DNA from: VAZQ01 sp963785745
GTDB lineage: Bacteria > Pseudomonadota > Alphaproteobacteria > Rhizobiales > Xanthobacteraceae
Length of the DNA: 64,000 bases
Direction of reading: 5' to 3'
Assembly (NCBI GenBank): GCA_963785745.1
Contig: CAWAWR010000026.1
Location: 1 to 64,000, forward strand
Positions within the stretch are counted from its first letter, which is position 1. Each line of letters begins with the position of its first letter. The notes under the pieces are model-generated. The model was not told the DNA's origin, searched no databases, and saw only the letters and a list, made by a program, of their open reading frames with translations. A program made the translations under genes and the position numbers. Shown here piece after piece: positions 35,535 to 43,588 of the stretch.

Positions 35535-36602
35535 TCAAGCTGCTTGCTGCAAGTCACAGGTCAAAGTTACCGGCTGTGGCAACTCCGAACCGAGAATCGC
35601 TTCGTAGCCGATCGCGCGCAAAATTCCGTTGGCCGGACACATCTCCACCGCCAGCCGCGTATACGGATTGAGAATCGGCGGCGCGACCCACTCGAAGCGT
35701 CCGTTCGAGAATTGACCTTTCCAACCTTCAAAGTGCTCGCGGCGCGCACGGCTGCTGGCCGCGGTCTCTTCATACGTGCGCGTGAATAACAGGTCGGCGC
35801 GGGTGCGCGCTTCCCAGGATGGCGCACTGTCGTGCCAGTCGTTCGCCGCCGAAGTGCCGTCAACCCTGGTCGAGAAGCCATCCACCGTGCGCTCGATGAC
35901 GCATCGTTCGCCCGGCACGCAGCCGACCAGCGAATAGATCACCGGCCGGGCGATCGGCGTTGTTTCCAATCGATGCTTGGCCTCGCCATAGTCCTTGCAG
36001 GTCTCGAACACGTTGCGGAGCAAATGGTCCGGCGGAATGAACCGAAGACGCCAAGTGCCGGCCGCGTTGAGCGCCATGTCATAGGGCCGCAGCCAAGGAT
36101 GACGCGTCCGGCGCCGGAGCGGCGCCTGGTTGATGGCGGCGGCGAATCGGCCGGGCGCCGACGCGGTCAGAGCGCCGACGTATCCGGGCCAGCCGACATT
36201 GTCGAACACGCCCGCGGGACCCTGCATGCGCGCGACTTCGAGATAACGGCCGAGGCCGGGAAACGGCCAGTCGAGCGTGCGCGCAAGCCAAGGCACTCCG
36301 GCCTGCTCTCGGGCGAGCGCCGTGCAGCCCCATTCGTAGCAGCCGTTGAGAAACCAGATGCCGGAATAATCGAGCGTCGCGGCAATCGCCCCGATCTCAC
36401 CGACATAGGGCGAGCAGGAACGCCTCAGCCAACGGCGGGTCATGACGTCAATGCCCGGCAACAGCGCGGTTGCGGGCCGTCCCAGCCAGGCTACGCATTC
36501 GTCGCGCAAGGCGCGGGCCCGGTCGGCGCCTTCGGCAGCGCGGCGCACCGGCCCGCCGGCGCGAATATCGACAACAGGGATTGCGGCGAGCGGAGCGGTC
36601 AT
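35535..36602 (-). CDS. Ntn-type amide hydrolase (acid ceramidase / NAAA-like)
   Basis: 355 residues from ATG 36602, 7 bp after the preceding receptor stop. The key segment is NGCYEWGCTALAREQAGVPW then LARTLDWPF. It resembles the N-acylethanolamine acid amidase and acid ceramidase signature, in which a Cys followed by Thr becomes the N-terminal nucleophile (here Cys in GCTAL, about residue 93) and RxLDW lies 15 residues on. Other matches are FAAAINQAP and ERTVDGFSTRVDGTSAANDW. I infer cleavage of a linear C-N amide bond, perhaps in an N-acyl amide. Unlike the eukaryotic enzymes it has no signal peptide. Confidence 0.65.
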   Translation of the reverse strand: MTAPLAAIPVVDIRAGGPVRRAAEGADRARALRDECVAWLGRPATALLPGIDVMTRRWLRRSCSPYVGEIGAIAATLDYSGIWFLNGCYEWGCTALAREQAGVPWLARTLDWPFPGLGRYLEVARMQGPAGVFDNVGWPGYVGALTASAPGRFAAAINQAPLRRRTRHPWLRPYDMALNAAGTWRLRFIPPDHLLRNVFETCKDYGEAKHRLETTPIARPVIYSLVGCVPGERCVIERTVDGFSTRVDGTSAANDWHDSAPSWEARTRADLLFTRTYEETAASSRARREHFEGWKGQFSNGRFEWVAPPILNPYTRLAVEMCPANGILRAIGYEAILGSELPQPVTLTCDLQQAA

Positions 36603-36609
36603 CGTGCGG

Positions 36610-37650
36610 TCATTTGGCGCGAAGCGTGGCTTCGGTGAGTTCGACGACATTGCGCGGCGCGTTGGCGGTCGCCACGATCAGCTTTTGCACCGCTTCGCCG
36701 GAGGCGGGATAGAACTCCTGCCCGCTCTTCTCGATCTCGGCCAGGAAGTCGCGATCCTTGAGCATGGCGTCGAACGCCGTGCGCAGGATCGTCACGCGCT
36801 CCGCCGGCAGCCCGGGCGGCGCGGCCAGCGAGCGGCCGAGTTCGGCGCCACCGATGTAGAACGCCATCGCCGCCCTGCCCTCCGGTGTGCGCGCGATTTC
36901 GAGAATCGTCGGGATTTCACGCATTTCCGGATGACGCTCGGCGCCGTACTGCACCAGCACATTGATGTCGCGGTTTTTCAGCCACTGCGGCCTGGTGCGC
37001 TTGATCGTATTCCAGGATGTCAGCGCGCCGTCCACTTCGCCGCGCTCCATGGCGATCATGCCTTCGGTCGAGCTCGGATAGCCTGAGATGATCTTGAATT
37101 TCGTGCCGGCGAACGCGTTCATGAGCTTCGGATAACCTTCCGACGGCGAGCCGGCGCCGGTGCCGGCAAGCGGAATTTCATGCGCCCGCGCGTCCTCGAT
37201 GGATTTCCCCTTCGAGGTCTTCCAGGTGAAGTGCACCTCCAGGATCGCCGTCATGCGGCCGATCCAGTTGAACTCCGCGGCCTTGTATTGCACACCCGGC
37301 GAACGCAGCGCGTCTTCGATCGCCGCCGTCTGCGTGACGACGGCGACCGCCGTACCGTCCTTGGGCGCCGCGGAAAACAGATAGTTGGCGGCGCGCAACC
37401 CGCCGCTTCCCGGCATCGACTGCGCGACGACGGTCGGCTCGCCCGGGATGTAGCGGCCGATAAAGCGCGCGACCAGCCGGCCGTAATAGTCGTAGGTCCC
37501 GCCGGGACCGAAACCGATGTAGAGATTGATGGTCTTACCTTTGAAGAATTGATCGCCGTCCTGCGCCGCCGCCGTCTGCGGCAGCAGCGTCACGGCAACC
37601 GCGATTGCCGCCGCCGCGCGCAGGCGGTGTAGAATTCTTCCAGCGATCAT
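36610..37650 (-). CDS. Bug-like periplasmic solute receptor (divergent subgroup)
   Basis: 346 residues from ATG 37650. A signal peptide (AAAIAVAVTLLPQTAAAQ) is followed by FFKGKTINLYIGFGPGGTYD, then GEPTVVAQSMPGSGGLRAAN, FAGTKFKIISGYPSSTEGMI and AMERGEVDGALTSWNTIK. This is the subgroup of TctC-like receptors that start with DFYRGKT-type motifs, also represented at 39605 and 58743. It is the first gene of a pair with the amide hydrolase downstream, so its ligand may be that enzyme's substrate. No membrane transport genes are present. Confidence 0.85.
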   Translation of the reverse strand: MIAGRILHRLRAAAAIAVAVTLLPQTAAAQDGDQFFKGKTINLYIGFGPGGTYDYYGRLVARFIGRYIPGEPTVVAQSMPGSGGLRAANYLFSAAPKDGTAVAVVTQTAAIEDALRSPGVQYKAAEFNWIGRMTAILEVHFTWKTSKGKSIEDARAHEIPLAGTGAGSPSEGYPKLMNAFAGTKFKIISGYPSSTEGMIAMERGEVDGALTSWNTIKRTRPQWLKNRDINVLVQYGAERHPEMREIPTILEIARTPEGRAAMAFYIGGAELGRSLAAPPGLPAERVTILRTAFDAMLKDRDFLAEIEKSGQEFYPASGEAVQKLIVATANAPRNVVELTEATLRAK

Positions 37651-37864
37651 GTCCGGTTCCAGCATTGGATGGCGTCGGGCGGACTATGCCACGCCGGCCG
37701 AAGATGACGCCAGCACCAGGACTTGTTCCGTCAAAATGCCGCGCGTTAGGCAGTCAATTCAGCTATACAATATCGCGCATTGCCGCGATGGCGCGGCCAT
37801 GATTTTCTATCGTCATCCAAGGAAGGGCAAATCCCGGAAAACCGGGCATGCCGGAGAAAAAACC

Positions 37865-38728
37865 ATGACCGTGCTGACGCAGGCCAAGCTCGACGTCGTT
37901 CCCCTCACCAAGCACATCGGCGCGGAAATCCGCGGGCTCGACCTGCGCGAGAAGCCGGACGACGCGACCATCAAGGCGATCTACCAGGCTTGGCTAGACC
38001 ACATCGTCATCATCTTCCCCGACCAGAAGCTCTCGCAGGAGGATCTGATCCGGGTCACCGGCTATTTCGGCGAACAAGGCATGCCGCGCCGTCCGCCAAA
38101 ATTCTTCCCGAAGGGCTACTCCAATATCCTGCCCGGCATCATGATGATCTCGAACATCCGCGAGAACGGCGAGCCGATCGGCGCGCTGCCCGACGGCGAG
38201 ATGATGTTCCACCACGACATGATCCATTCCGAAATGCCGGACAAGGCGACGCTGCTCTACTCGGTCGAAATCCCCTCGACCGGTGGCAACACGCTGTTCG
38301 CCAGCGGTTATGCCGCCTACGACACGCTCGATCCCGAGATCCGCAATCGTCTCGAAGGCCGCATGGCGATCCACCATTACAATTACGGCTCGGTACAGAA
38401 AGGCGACGGCAAAGGCACGGAAGCCTTCGGCGAGTGCAAGCATCCGGTGTTCCGTACCCACGAGGACACCAACCGCAAGGCGGTCTACGTCAATCGCCTG
38501 ATGACGGTCGGCGTCGAAGGCATTCCGCAGGACGAAGCAGAGAAACTCCTCAACGCCGTGTTCGATCACGCCGAGAAGCGGGAATTCGTCTACGAGCACG
38601 TCTGGCGGCTCGGCGACCTGATGCTCTGGGACAATCGTAATTCGTCGCACGCACGGACGGATTTTCCCTCGACCGAGCGGCGTTTGATGCTGCGCACGAC
38701 CGTGAAGGGCGCGGTGCGGCCGTACTGA
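37865..38728 (+). CDS. TauD/TfdA-family alpha-ketoglutarate-dependent dioxygenase
   Basis: 287 residues from ATG 37865 (CCGGAGAAAAAACC upstream). The family N-terminus LTKHIGAEIRGLDLREKPDD is followed by the iron-binding MFHHDMIHSEMPDKATLLYS (HxD) and LLYSVEIPSTGGNTLFAS. The distal histidine and ketoglutarate-binding arginine lie in RNSSHARTDFPSTERRLMLR. Such enzymes hydroxylate sulfonates, aryloxyacids or other acids, often releasing sulfite or an aldehyde. The substrate is unknown. It is divergent from the Bug/amidase pair, with 214 bp between the start codons. Confidence 0.88.
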   Translation: MTVLTQAKLDVVPLTKHIGAEIRGLDLREKPDDATIKAIYQAWLDHIVIIFPDQKLSQEDLIRVTGYFGEQGMPRRPPKFFPKGYSNILPGIMMISNIRENGEPIGALPDGEMMFHHDMIHSEMPDKATLLYSVEIPSTGGNTLFASGYAAYDTLDPEIRNRLEGRMAIHHYNYGSVQKGDGKGTEAFGECKHPVFRTHEDTNRKAVYVNRLMTVGVEGIPQDEAEKLLNAVFDHAEKREFVYEHVWRLGDLMLWDNRNSSHARTDFPSTERRLMLRTTVKGAVRPY

Positions 38729-38740
38729 CGGATCGCGCGC

Positions 38741-39449
38741 TTACGCCCCAAGCTTCCGCGCCAGATCCTCGAGGCTTGAGGCCGCCACGTCGACCGACAC
38801 CTTCGGTGCCGGCTCGCCCTTGCCCGGACCATGCTCGTTCGGCCTAGCAATGTGCCCGGTGCGCAGCCCGCTTTTCGCCGCATGCGAGAGATCGTTGCTG
38901 TGCGCCGCGACCATCATGCAATCGGCGGGCGCAAAGCCGAACGCTTCGCAGGCGGAAAGATAGACTCGCGGCTTCGGCTTGAAGTCGCCCGCGATCTCCG
39001 AGCCCAGGATCGCATCCCACGGGATGGTGTTGCGGCGCGCCAGGTCGACCATCAGCGAGATGTTGCCGTTCGACACCGGCGCCAGCCAGAACTTGCGCTT
39101 GAGCGCCGCCATGCCGGGCGGGACGTCCGGCCAGGCATCAAGCCGGTGCCAGGCGAGATTGAGATTTTGCATCGTCTCTTCGGTCAAGCCCGGAAACGCC
39201 GAAGCGCGGCAGGATGCGCTCGAGATTGTGCCGATGCAGAACGTCGAGCCGGCAGAACGGCATCCGGCCGGAGCGGATCTCCTCCATCGCGGGCTGGTAT
39301 TCGCCGCGCCATGCATCGGCGAACTGGAGCCAATCAACAGAATGTCCAAGCGGTTTGAGGATCAGCTCGGCCTCGCGGGCGATGCTGGTGCGCCAGTCGA
39401 CCAGCGTGCCGAAGACATCGAAGAACAGGGCCTTGGGGGCGATATCCAT
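38741..39449 (-). pseudogene. Haloacid dehalogenase (type II) family hydrolase, one frameshift
   Basis: ATG 39449 starts MDIAPKALFFDVFGTLVDW, with the nucleophilic aspartate in FDVFGT (Asp11). The frame runs to LERILPRFGVSGL and then breaks. Another frame continues TEETMQNLNLAWHRLDAWPD, FWLAPVSNGNISLMVDLAR, then KPKPRVYLSACEAFGFAPAD and MVAAHSNDLSHAAKSGLRTG. One extra C in the CCC run at 39189-39191 explains the break. Joined, it is a complete L-2-haloacid dehalogenase-type protein of about 235 residues, with the Ser/Asn, Lys and Asp motifs intact. That suggests a functional gene and a sequencing indel. Confidence 0.8.
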
Positions 39450-39604
39450 GACGGCAGCAGGCACCGCCCGGCGGTGTGCTGTCAACCGCATCGGAAATTG
39501 GAAATACGGCGTTAGCGATGCGGCAATGCCGCGCTTGCTTGCAGTGGCCATGGCCCTATCGTTTGCGCCGAACCGACCTCAGGTGCGACCGCTAGGAGAC
39601 ATTG

Positions 39605-40636
39605 ATGTTCCGCCCTACCCTGACTGCGCTGCTGGCTGCGCCCATCGTCGCAACGTCTGCGATGCCCGCCGCCGCCCAGTCCGTCGCCGACTTCTATCGC
39701 GGCCGCACGATCCAGATGGTGATCGGCGTTTCCGCCGGCGGCGACTACGATCTGCGCGCACGGCTGCTCGCGCGCTACATGACGAAACACATTCCGGGCA
39801 ATCCGAAGATCGTCCCGCAGAACATGCTGGGCGCCGGGGGCCTCGTGGCCGCGAACTGGCTCGCCAATGTCGCGCCGAAGGATGGCAGCGTGATGCTCGC
39901 GATCTCATCCAACCTGCCGGTCGGCCAGGCCGTCGGCCTCGACGGTGTGAAATACGATATCCGCAAGTTCAGCTATGTCGGCAACACCACCGACAGCCCG
40001 AACGTCATCAATTCCTGGCACACCAGCGGTGTGACCCGGATCGAGCAAGTGTTGGAGAAGGAGTTCGTGGTCGGCGCCACCGGACGCAGCAGCGGCTCCT
40101 ACTACTATCCCGCGGCGTTGAATTCCTACGCCGGGACCAAATTCAAGATCGTGTTCGGCTATCCCGGCGGCGCCGACGTGAATATCGCGATGGAGCGTGG
40201 CGAGGTCGGCGGCCGCGGCTCCAATCTGTGGGCCTCATGGAAATCGACGCGGCCGCAATGGCTGACGGAGAAGAAGATCATCATGCTGGTGCAGATCGCG
40301 CTCAAGCGGCACCCGGAGCTGCCCGACGTTCCGCTGATGCAGGAGCTCGTGAAAACCGACCTGCACAAGCAGGTGATGACGTTCATTTCGGCAGACACCG
40401 CCATTGCGCGCGCGATCGTCACCGCCCCCGACGTGCCGGCCGACCGGCTTGCGGCGCTGCGGCAGGCGTTCGATGCCGCGATCAAGGATCCGGGGCTGAT
40501 CAAGGAAGCCGAGCAGGCGCAGCAGGACATCAGTCCGACCACCGGCGTCGAAGCGCAGGAGGTTGCCAACTCCATCGTCAATGCGCCGCCCGAGGTGGTC
40601 GCGGAAGCGAAGAAGATTTTAGGCGGCGGCAAATAA
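39605..40636 (+). CDS. Bug-like periplasmic solute receptor (divergent subgroup)
   Basis: 343 residues from ATG 39605 (AGGAGACATTG upstream). The signal peptide ends at PAAAQ. Next comes VADFYRGRTIQMVIGVSAGG then DYDLRARLLARYMTKHIPGN, VPQNMLGAGGLVAANWLANV, YAGTKFKIVFGYPGGADVNI and a C-terminal VVAEAKKILGGGK. It is closely similar in layout to the receptors at 36610 and 58743. It stands alone, divergent from the HAD hydrolase by 155 bp. The ligand is unknown. Confidence 0.87.
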   Translation: MFRPTLTALLAAPIVATSAMPAAAQSVADFYRGRTIQMVIGVSAGGDYDLRARLLARYMTKHIPGNPKIVPQNMLGAGGLVAANWLANVAPKDGSVMLAISSNLPVGQAVGLDGVKYDIRKFSYVGNTTDSPNVINSWHTSGVTRIEQVLEKEFVVGATGRSSGSYYYPAALNSYAGTKFKIVFGYPGGADVNIAMERGEVGGRGSNLWASWKSTRPQWLTEKKIIMLVQIALKRHPELPDVPLMQELVKTDLHKQVMTFISADTAIARAIVTAPDVPADRLAALRQAFDAAIKDPGLIKEAEQAQQDISPTTGVEAQEVANSIVNAPPEVVAEAKKILGGGK

Positions 40637-40657
40637 GACTAGGCGCCTTCTTGCTGG

Positions 40658-40728
40658 TGCATGATTTTTGTCCGAAAACCGGTTACCACCCCGGATCAAG
40701 TCCGGGGCAGGCTTTTCGGGATCATGCA
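40658..40728. repeat. Palindromic intergenic element (Rhizobiales type)
   Basis: The outer arms are TGCATGAT at 40658 and ATCATGCA ending at 40728, with CCGAAAA / TTTTCGG inside. The core hairpin is CCCCGGA TCAAG TCCGGGG. This palindrome type is common between genes in Rhizobiales. Its right arm overlaps the last codons and stop of the receptor gene at 40722. Confidence 0.85.
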
Positions 40729-41426
40729 CTGACGGGCTCCAGTCCCTTCGACCGGATCACCGCCGCGTTGTCCGGGCTGACAAACGCCTTGATGAGCGCC
40801 CGCGCCGCCTCGGCCTGCTTGGCGTTGGCGCCGATGCCGGCGGCGTAGGTCGTGTAGTTCTGGATCTCCTTCGGCAACGGCCCGACCAGCACGATCCCTT
40901 TCACCGGAAGGATCTCGCTGATCTGGTGCACACCGAGTTCGGCCACGTCCTTCGCGATATGGGTCGCGACCGCGCCGCCATGGATCAGCTTCGCCTTGGC
41001 GTTGACCTCCTTGGCGATGCCGAGCTTCTCGAGCAGCCCGGCGACGTAGATGCCGCTCGACCCGCCGGCGTGCGGATCGATATAGGCGACAGTCTTCGCC
41101 TTGATGAGCGCGTTCTTGAACGCCTCGACGCTGCTGATGTCGGGTAGCGGCGTCCCCTCCTTGACCACCACGCCGACGCCGACCCGCGCGATATTGGTGC
41201 GGCTGCCGCGCACGAACTTGCCCTTCTCCGTCAGCTTGTCGATGGCGTCAGGCGTAAGCAGCGCGAGATCGAACAACTCGCCGCTGTCGATCAGCTTGGA
41301 CAGCGCACCGGCCGTATCACGGTGCAGCGTCACCTTGTGCCCGGTCTGCTTCTCGAATTCCGGCACGACCGCCCGCACCACCTGCGTGATCGCGCCGGCA
41401 TGCAGCATCTTGATCTCAACGCTCAT
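40722..41426 (-). CDS. ModA-like substrate-binding domain protein without signal peptide
   Basis: 234 residues from ATG 41426 (CGGGGAGATAC upstream). MSVEIKMLHAGAITQVVRAV then VPEFEKQTGHKVTLHRDTAG, LFDLALLTPDAIDKLTEKG and HAGGSSGIYVAGLLEKLGI match the molybdate/sulfate-type periplasmic-binding fold (PBP type II). No export signal is visible at this start or in the upstream frame to 41498, so the protein may stay in the cytoplasm. The last codons and stop lie in a palindromic element, so the C-terminus may have been altered by it. Confidence 0.75.
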   Translation of the reverse strand: MSVEIKMLHAGAITQVVRAVVPEFEKQTGHKVTLHRDTAGALSKLIDSGELFDLALLTPDAIDKLTEKGKFVRGSRTNIARVGVGVVVKEGTPLPDISSVEAFKNALIKAKTVAYIDPHAGGSSGIYVAGLLEKLGIAKEVNAKAKLIHGGAVATHIAKDVAELGVHQISEILPVKGIVLVGPLPKEIQNYTTYAAGIGANAKQAEAARALIKAFVSPDNAAVIRSKGLEPVSA

Positions 41427-41546
41427 GTATCTCCCCGTATCTGATCGCCGCTTCGTGCCCGAAGCGATACGCCCGCGCAAGGCGCGGTTCGTGCGCATTA
41501 CTGGTTGCGTCCGACGCCAAATGCAAGCCGCGCGTACCGGACGGGC

Positions 41547-42824
41547 TCAGCCGTCCGGAAAATGCTCGGCGCGAAACGCCGAAAACGGGCGCGGCTCCAC
41601 GCTGCCGCTGTCGTCGATCAATGCGTCGAAAACGACATCGCCGTCGGGCGTAACTTCGATCAGCCGCGCCTTGCCGAACGCGTCGACATTGTCGCTGGTC
41701 GGAACGCCGTCGATGGTGCAGATCCCGCCAAACGTCATGAACGTGTTGCCGGTCTTCGGGAGCCGGCAGGCGCCGCCCTGATAGCAGGCAAAGATCCGGT
41801 CCTCCCCGCCGTCGCCGAAGCACCACGGCTGGCGCACGGTACGCGCCGTCTCGTCGATCTCGAATTCCACCACGCGGCTGTAGCTCGTGACATCGCTTTG
41901 CTTGGGCGCGAATGCTCCGGCACGGAAATTCCCGTTGTCGAAGCAAAGCACCCGGCCCGGACCGACGACCGAGCAATCGTGTTGATGAAACTGCCATTCG
42001 ACGCCGGCATCGGGCGTCAACAGCCGCTCGGCCTGCCCGCCGGTCCAATGACTGTGATTGCCGAGGATCCAGCGCAATTCGCCGGTCGCACGGCTGAACT
42101 TGATGATGCAATCCTGGTGGCGAAGCGAGGCGAGAATGCTGTCGTCCGACGCGTCATAGAAGATCGAGTTGGCGTGACTCCAATCGAACGCGCCCGGGAA
42201 CCCCAGCTTGTGCCAGTAGCTCGACCGGCTGCCGTGACCGATCCGGTACGGATCGAGCATGTCGAGCAAGCGCCATTCCCGGACCAGGTCGCCCGTCCGG
42301 GTAAATTCGGCAATGACATCTCCGACCAGATTCGCGGCTACGCGCGGAGCGGACGCATCGGTCGTGCTGCCGTGCCAGTCCTCGAACGATCGCGCCTCCG
42401 CGCTCAGCACCAGGAAGTTGCCGTTCGGGAGCAATTGGAAGGCGTGGTGAAGGACCTCGATCGGCAACGCGATGCTGCCGGCGGGCGGCGTCTTGTCGAG
42501 CCACCGTCCCTTCGCGTGCCAGCGACCCAGGATCTTGCCCTGCCAGTCGATCTTGGTGACTAGGCCGATGCCGGCCTGCGAGTAGACGATGTTGCCGTCG
42601 AGATCGCGGCGGACGTCCTGTGTCGCAGCGTCGACTTTGAGATTGAAACGAACGGCCCCGGCGCGGTCGAGCGCGATGACCCATCCCAACTGGGCCTTCT
42701 GGTTGCGGATGCTGCCGGGCCGCGCGGTGAATACGATCAGCCCCGGTTCGCGCCGTGCCGGATCGCACACATCAACTCGCATCGGCGGCAGGTCGTCGCC
42801 GCCCGCGTCCCCACTCATGCTCAT
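41547..42824 (-). CDS. Aryl-sulfotransferase (ASST)-like protein
   Basis: 425 residues with the beta-propeller signature of the arylsulfotransferase family: GWVIALDRAGAVRFNLKVDA, VLHHAFQLLPNGNFLVLSAE, then FDWSHANSIFYDASDDSILA, SLRHQDCIIKFSRATGELRW and LGNHSHW. Histidines in the HHAF, WSHAN and FHQHD motifs correspond to active-site positions of the family, which moves sulfate between phenols without PAPS. Known ASST proteins are periplasmic, but no signal peptide is seen here, so the activity is uncertain. It is single, divergent from ruvX by 93 bp. Confidence 0.75.
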   Translation of the reverse strand: MSMSGDAGGDDLPPMRVDVCDPARREPGLIVFTARPGSIRNQKAQLGWVIALDRAGAVRFNLKVDAATQDVRRDLDGNIVYSQAGIGLVTKIDWQGKILGRWHAKGRWLDKTPPAGSIALPIEVLHHAFQLLPNGNFLVLSAEARSFEDWHGSTTDASAPRVAANLVGDVIAEFTRTGDLVREWRLLDMLDPYRIGHGSRSSYWHKLGFPGAFDWSHANSIFYDASDDSILASLRHQDCIIKFSRATGELRWILGNHSHWTGGQAERLLTPDAGVEWQFHQHDCSVVGPGRVLCFDNGNFRAGAFAPKQSDVTSYSRVVEFEIDETARTVRQPWCFGDGGEDRIFACYQGGACRLPKTGNTFMTFGGICTIDGVPTSDNVDAFGKARLIEVTPDGDVVFDALIDDSGSVEPRPFSAFRAEHFPDG

Positions 42825-42917
42825 CGGGAGACTGTAACCGAAGTATTGGCCGGCGGCGAAAGAGCTGCTGTCCCGATGACTTTGCCCCTGACAAAGGCCC
42901 GTGTTAGGCCGTCATCC

Positions 42918-43400
42918 ATGCCGGCCTCCGTGGTTCCCCTCGCCGACGTTGTCGCGCTGCTGCCGCCGCGCGGCGGTTTGATCGGGCTCGATCTCGGCAC
43001 CAAGACCATTGGGGTCGCCGCCAGCGATCCCGACCGGCGGCTCGCGACCGGCGTCGAGACCATCGCCCGCAAGACCTTTACCGCCGACGCGCAACGGCTG
43101 CTGGCGCTGGCCGCCGAGCGCAACGCCGTATGCTTCGTGCTCGGCCTGCCGATCAACATGGACGGCAGCGAGGGGCCGCGCGCCCAGTCGACGCGCGCGT
43201 TCGCGCGCAACCTTGCACGGCTGACCGAGCTTCCGATCGCGTTCTGGGACGAGCGGCTGTCCACCGCGGCGGTCGAGCGCGACCTGATCGCCGCCGACGT
43301 GAGCCGGGCAAAACGCGCCGCGGTGATCGACCAGCACGCGGCGGCTTTCATTCTTCAGGGGGCGCTCGACCGGCTGGCGCGGATGCGCCAGGGACCCTAA
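42918..43400 (+). CDS. ruvX: Putative pre-16S rRNA nuclease (YqgF/RuvX)
   Basis: 160 residues from ATG 42918. The RNase H-like fold has LIGLDLGTKTIGVAASDPDR (first catalytic Asp) and VLGLPINMDGSEGPRAQSTR. FWDERLSTAAVERDLI carries the conserved DER, and the final aspartate is in VIDQHAAAFILQGAL. RuvX/YqgF is proposed to trim the 5' end of pre-16S rRNA. It is the first gene of the conserved block that continues with pyrB and plsY. An ATG at 42846 in frame is less likely. Confidence 0.9.
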   Translation: MPASVVPLADVVALLPPRGGLIGLDLGTKTIGVAASDPDRRLATGVETIARKTFTADAQRLLALAAERNAVCFVLGLPINMDGSEGPRAQSTRAFARNLARLTELPIAFWDERLSTAAVERDLIAADVSRAKRAAVIDQHAAAFILQGALDRLARMRQGP

Positions 43401-43588
43401 GCCCGCATCCTGAGACGACAATCCCATGTGGAGCGCGGGACGCGATCTCTTGCCCCCGCCCCCGTCCGCGCCTATACGATGCCGCTTTAATGAACATCCG
43501 CGCGACAGTCGCTTGCTCTCGCGGCCGGGGAACCGGCCGGAGGGGAAAGCGCTTGCGGATGTCCTAAAGCAGCAAGCAGCGAGGGCCG

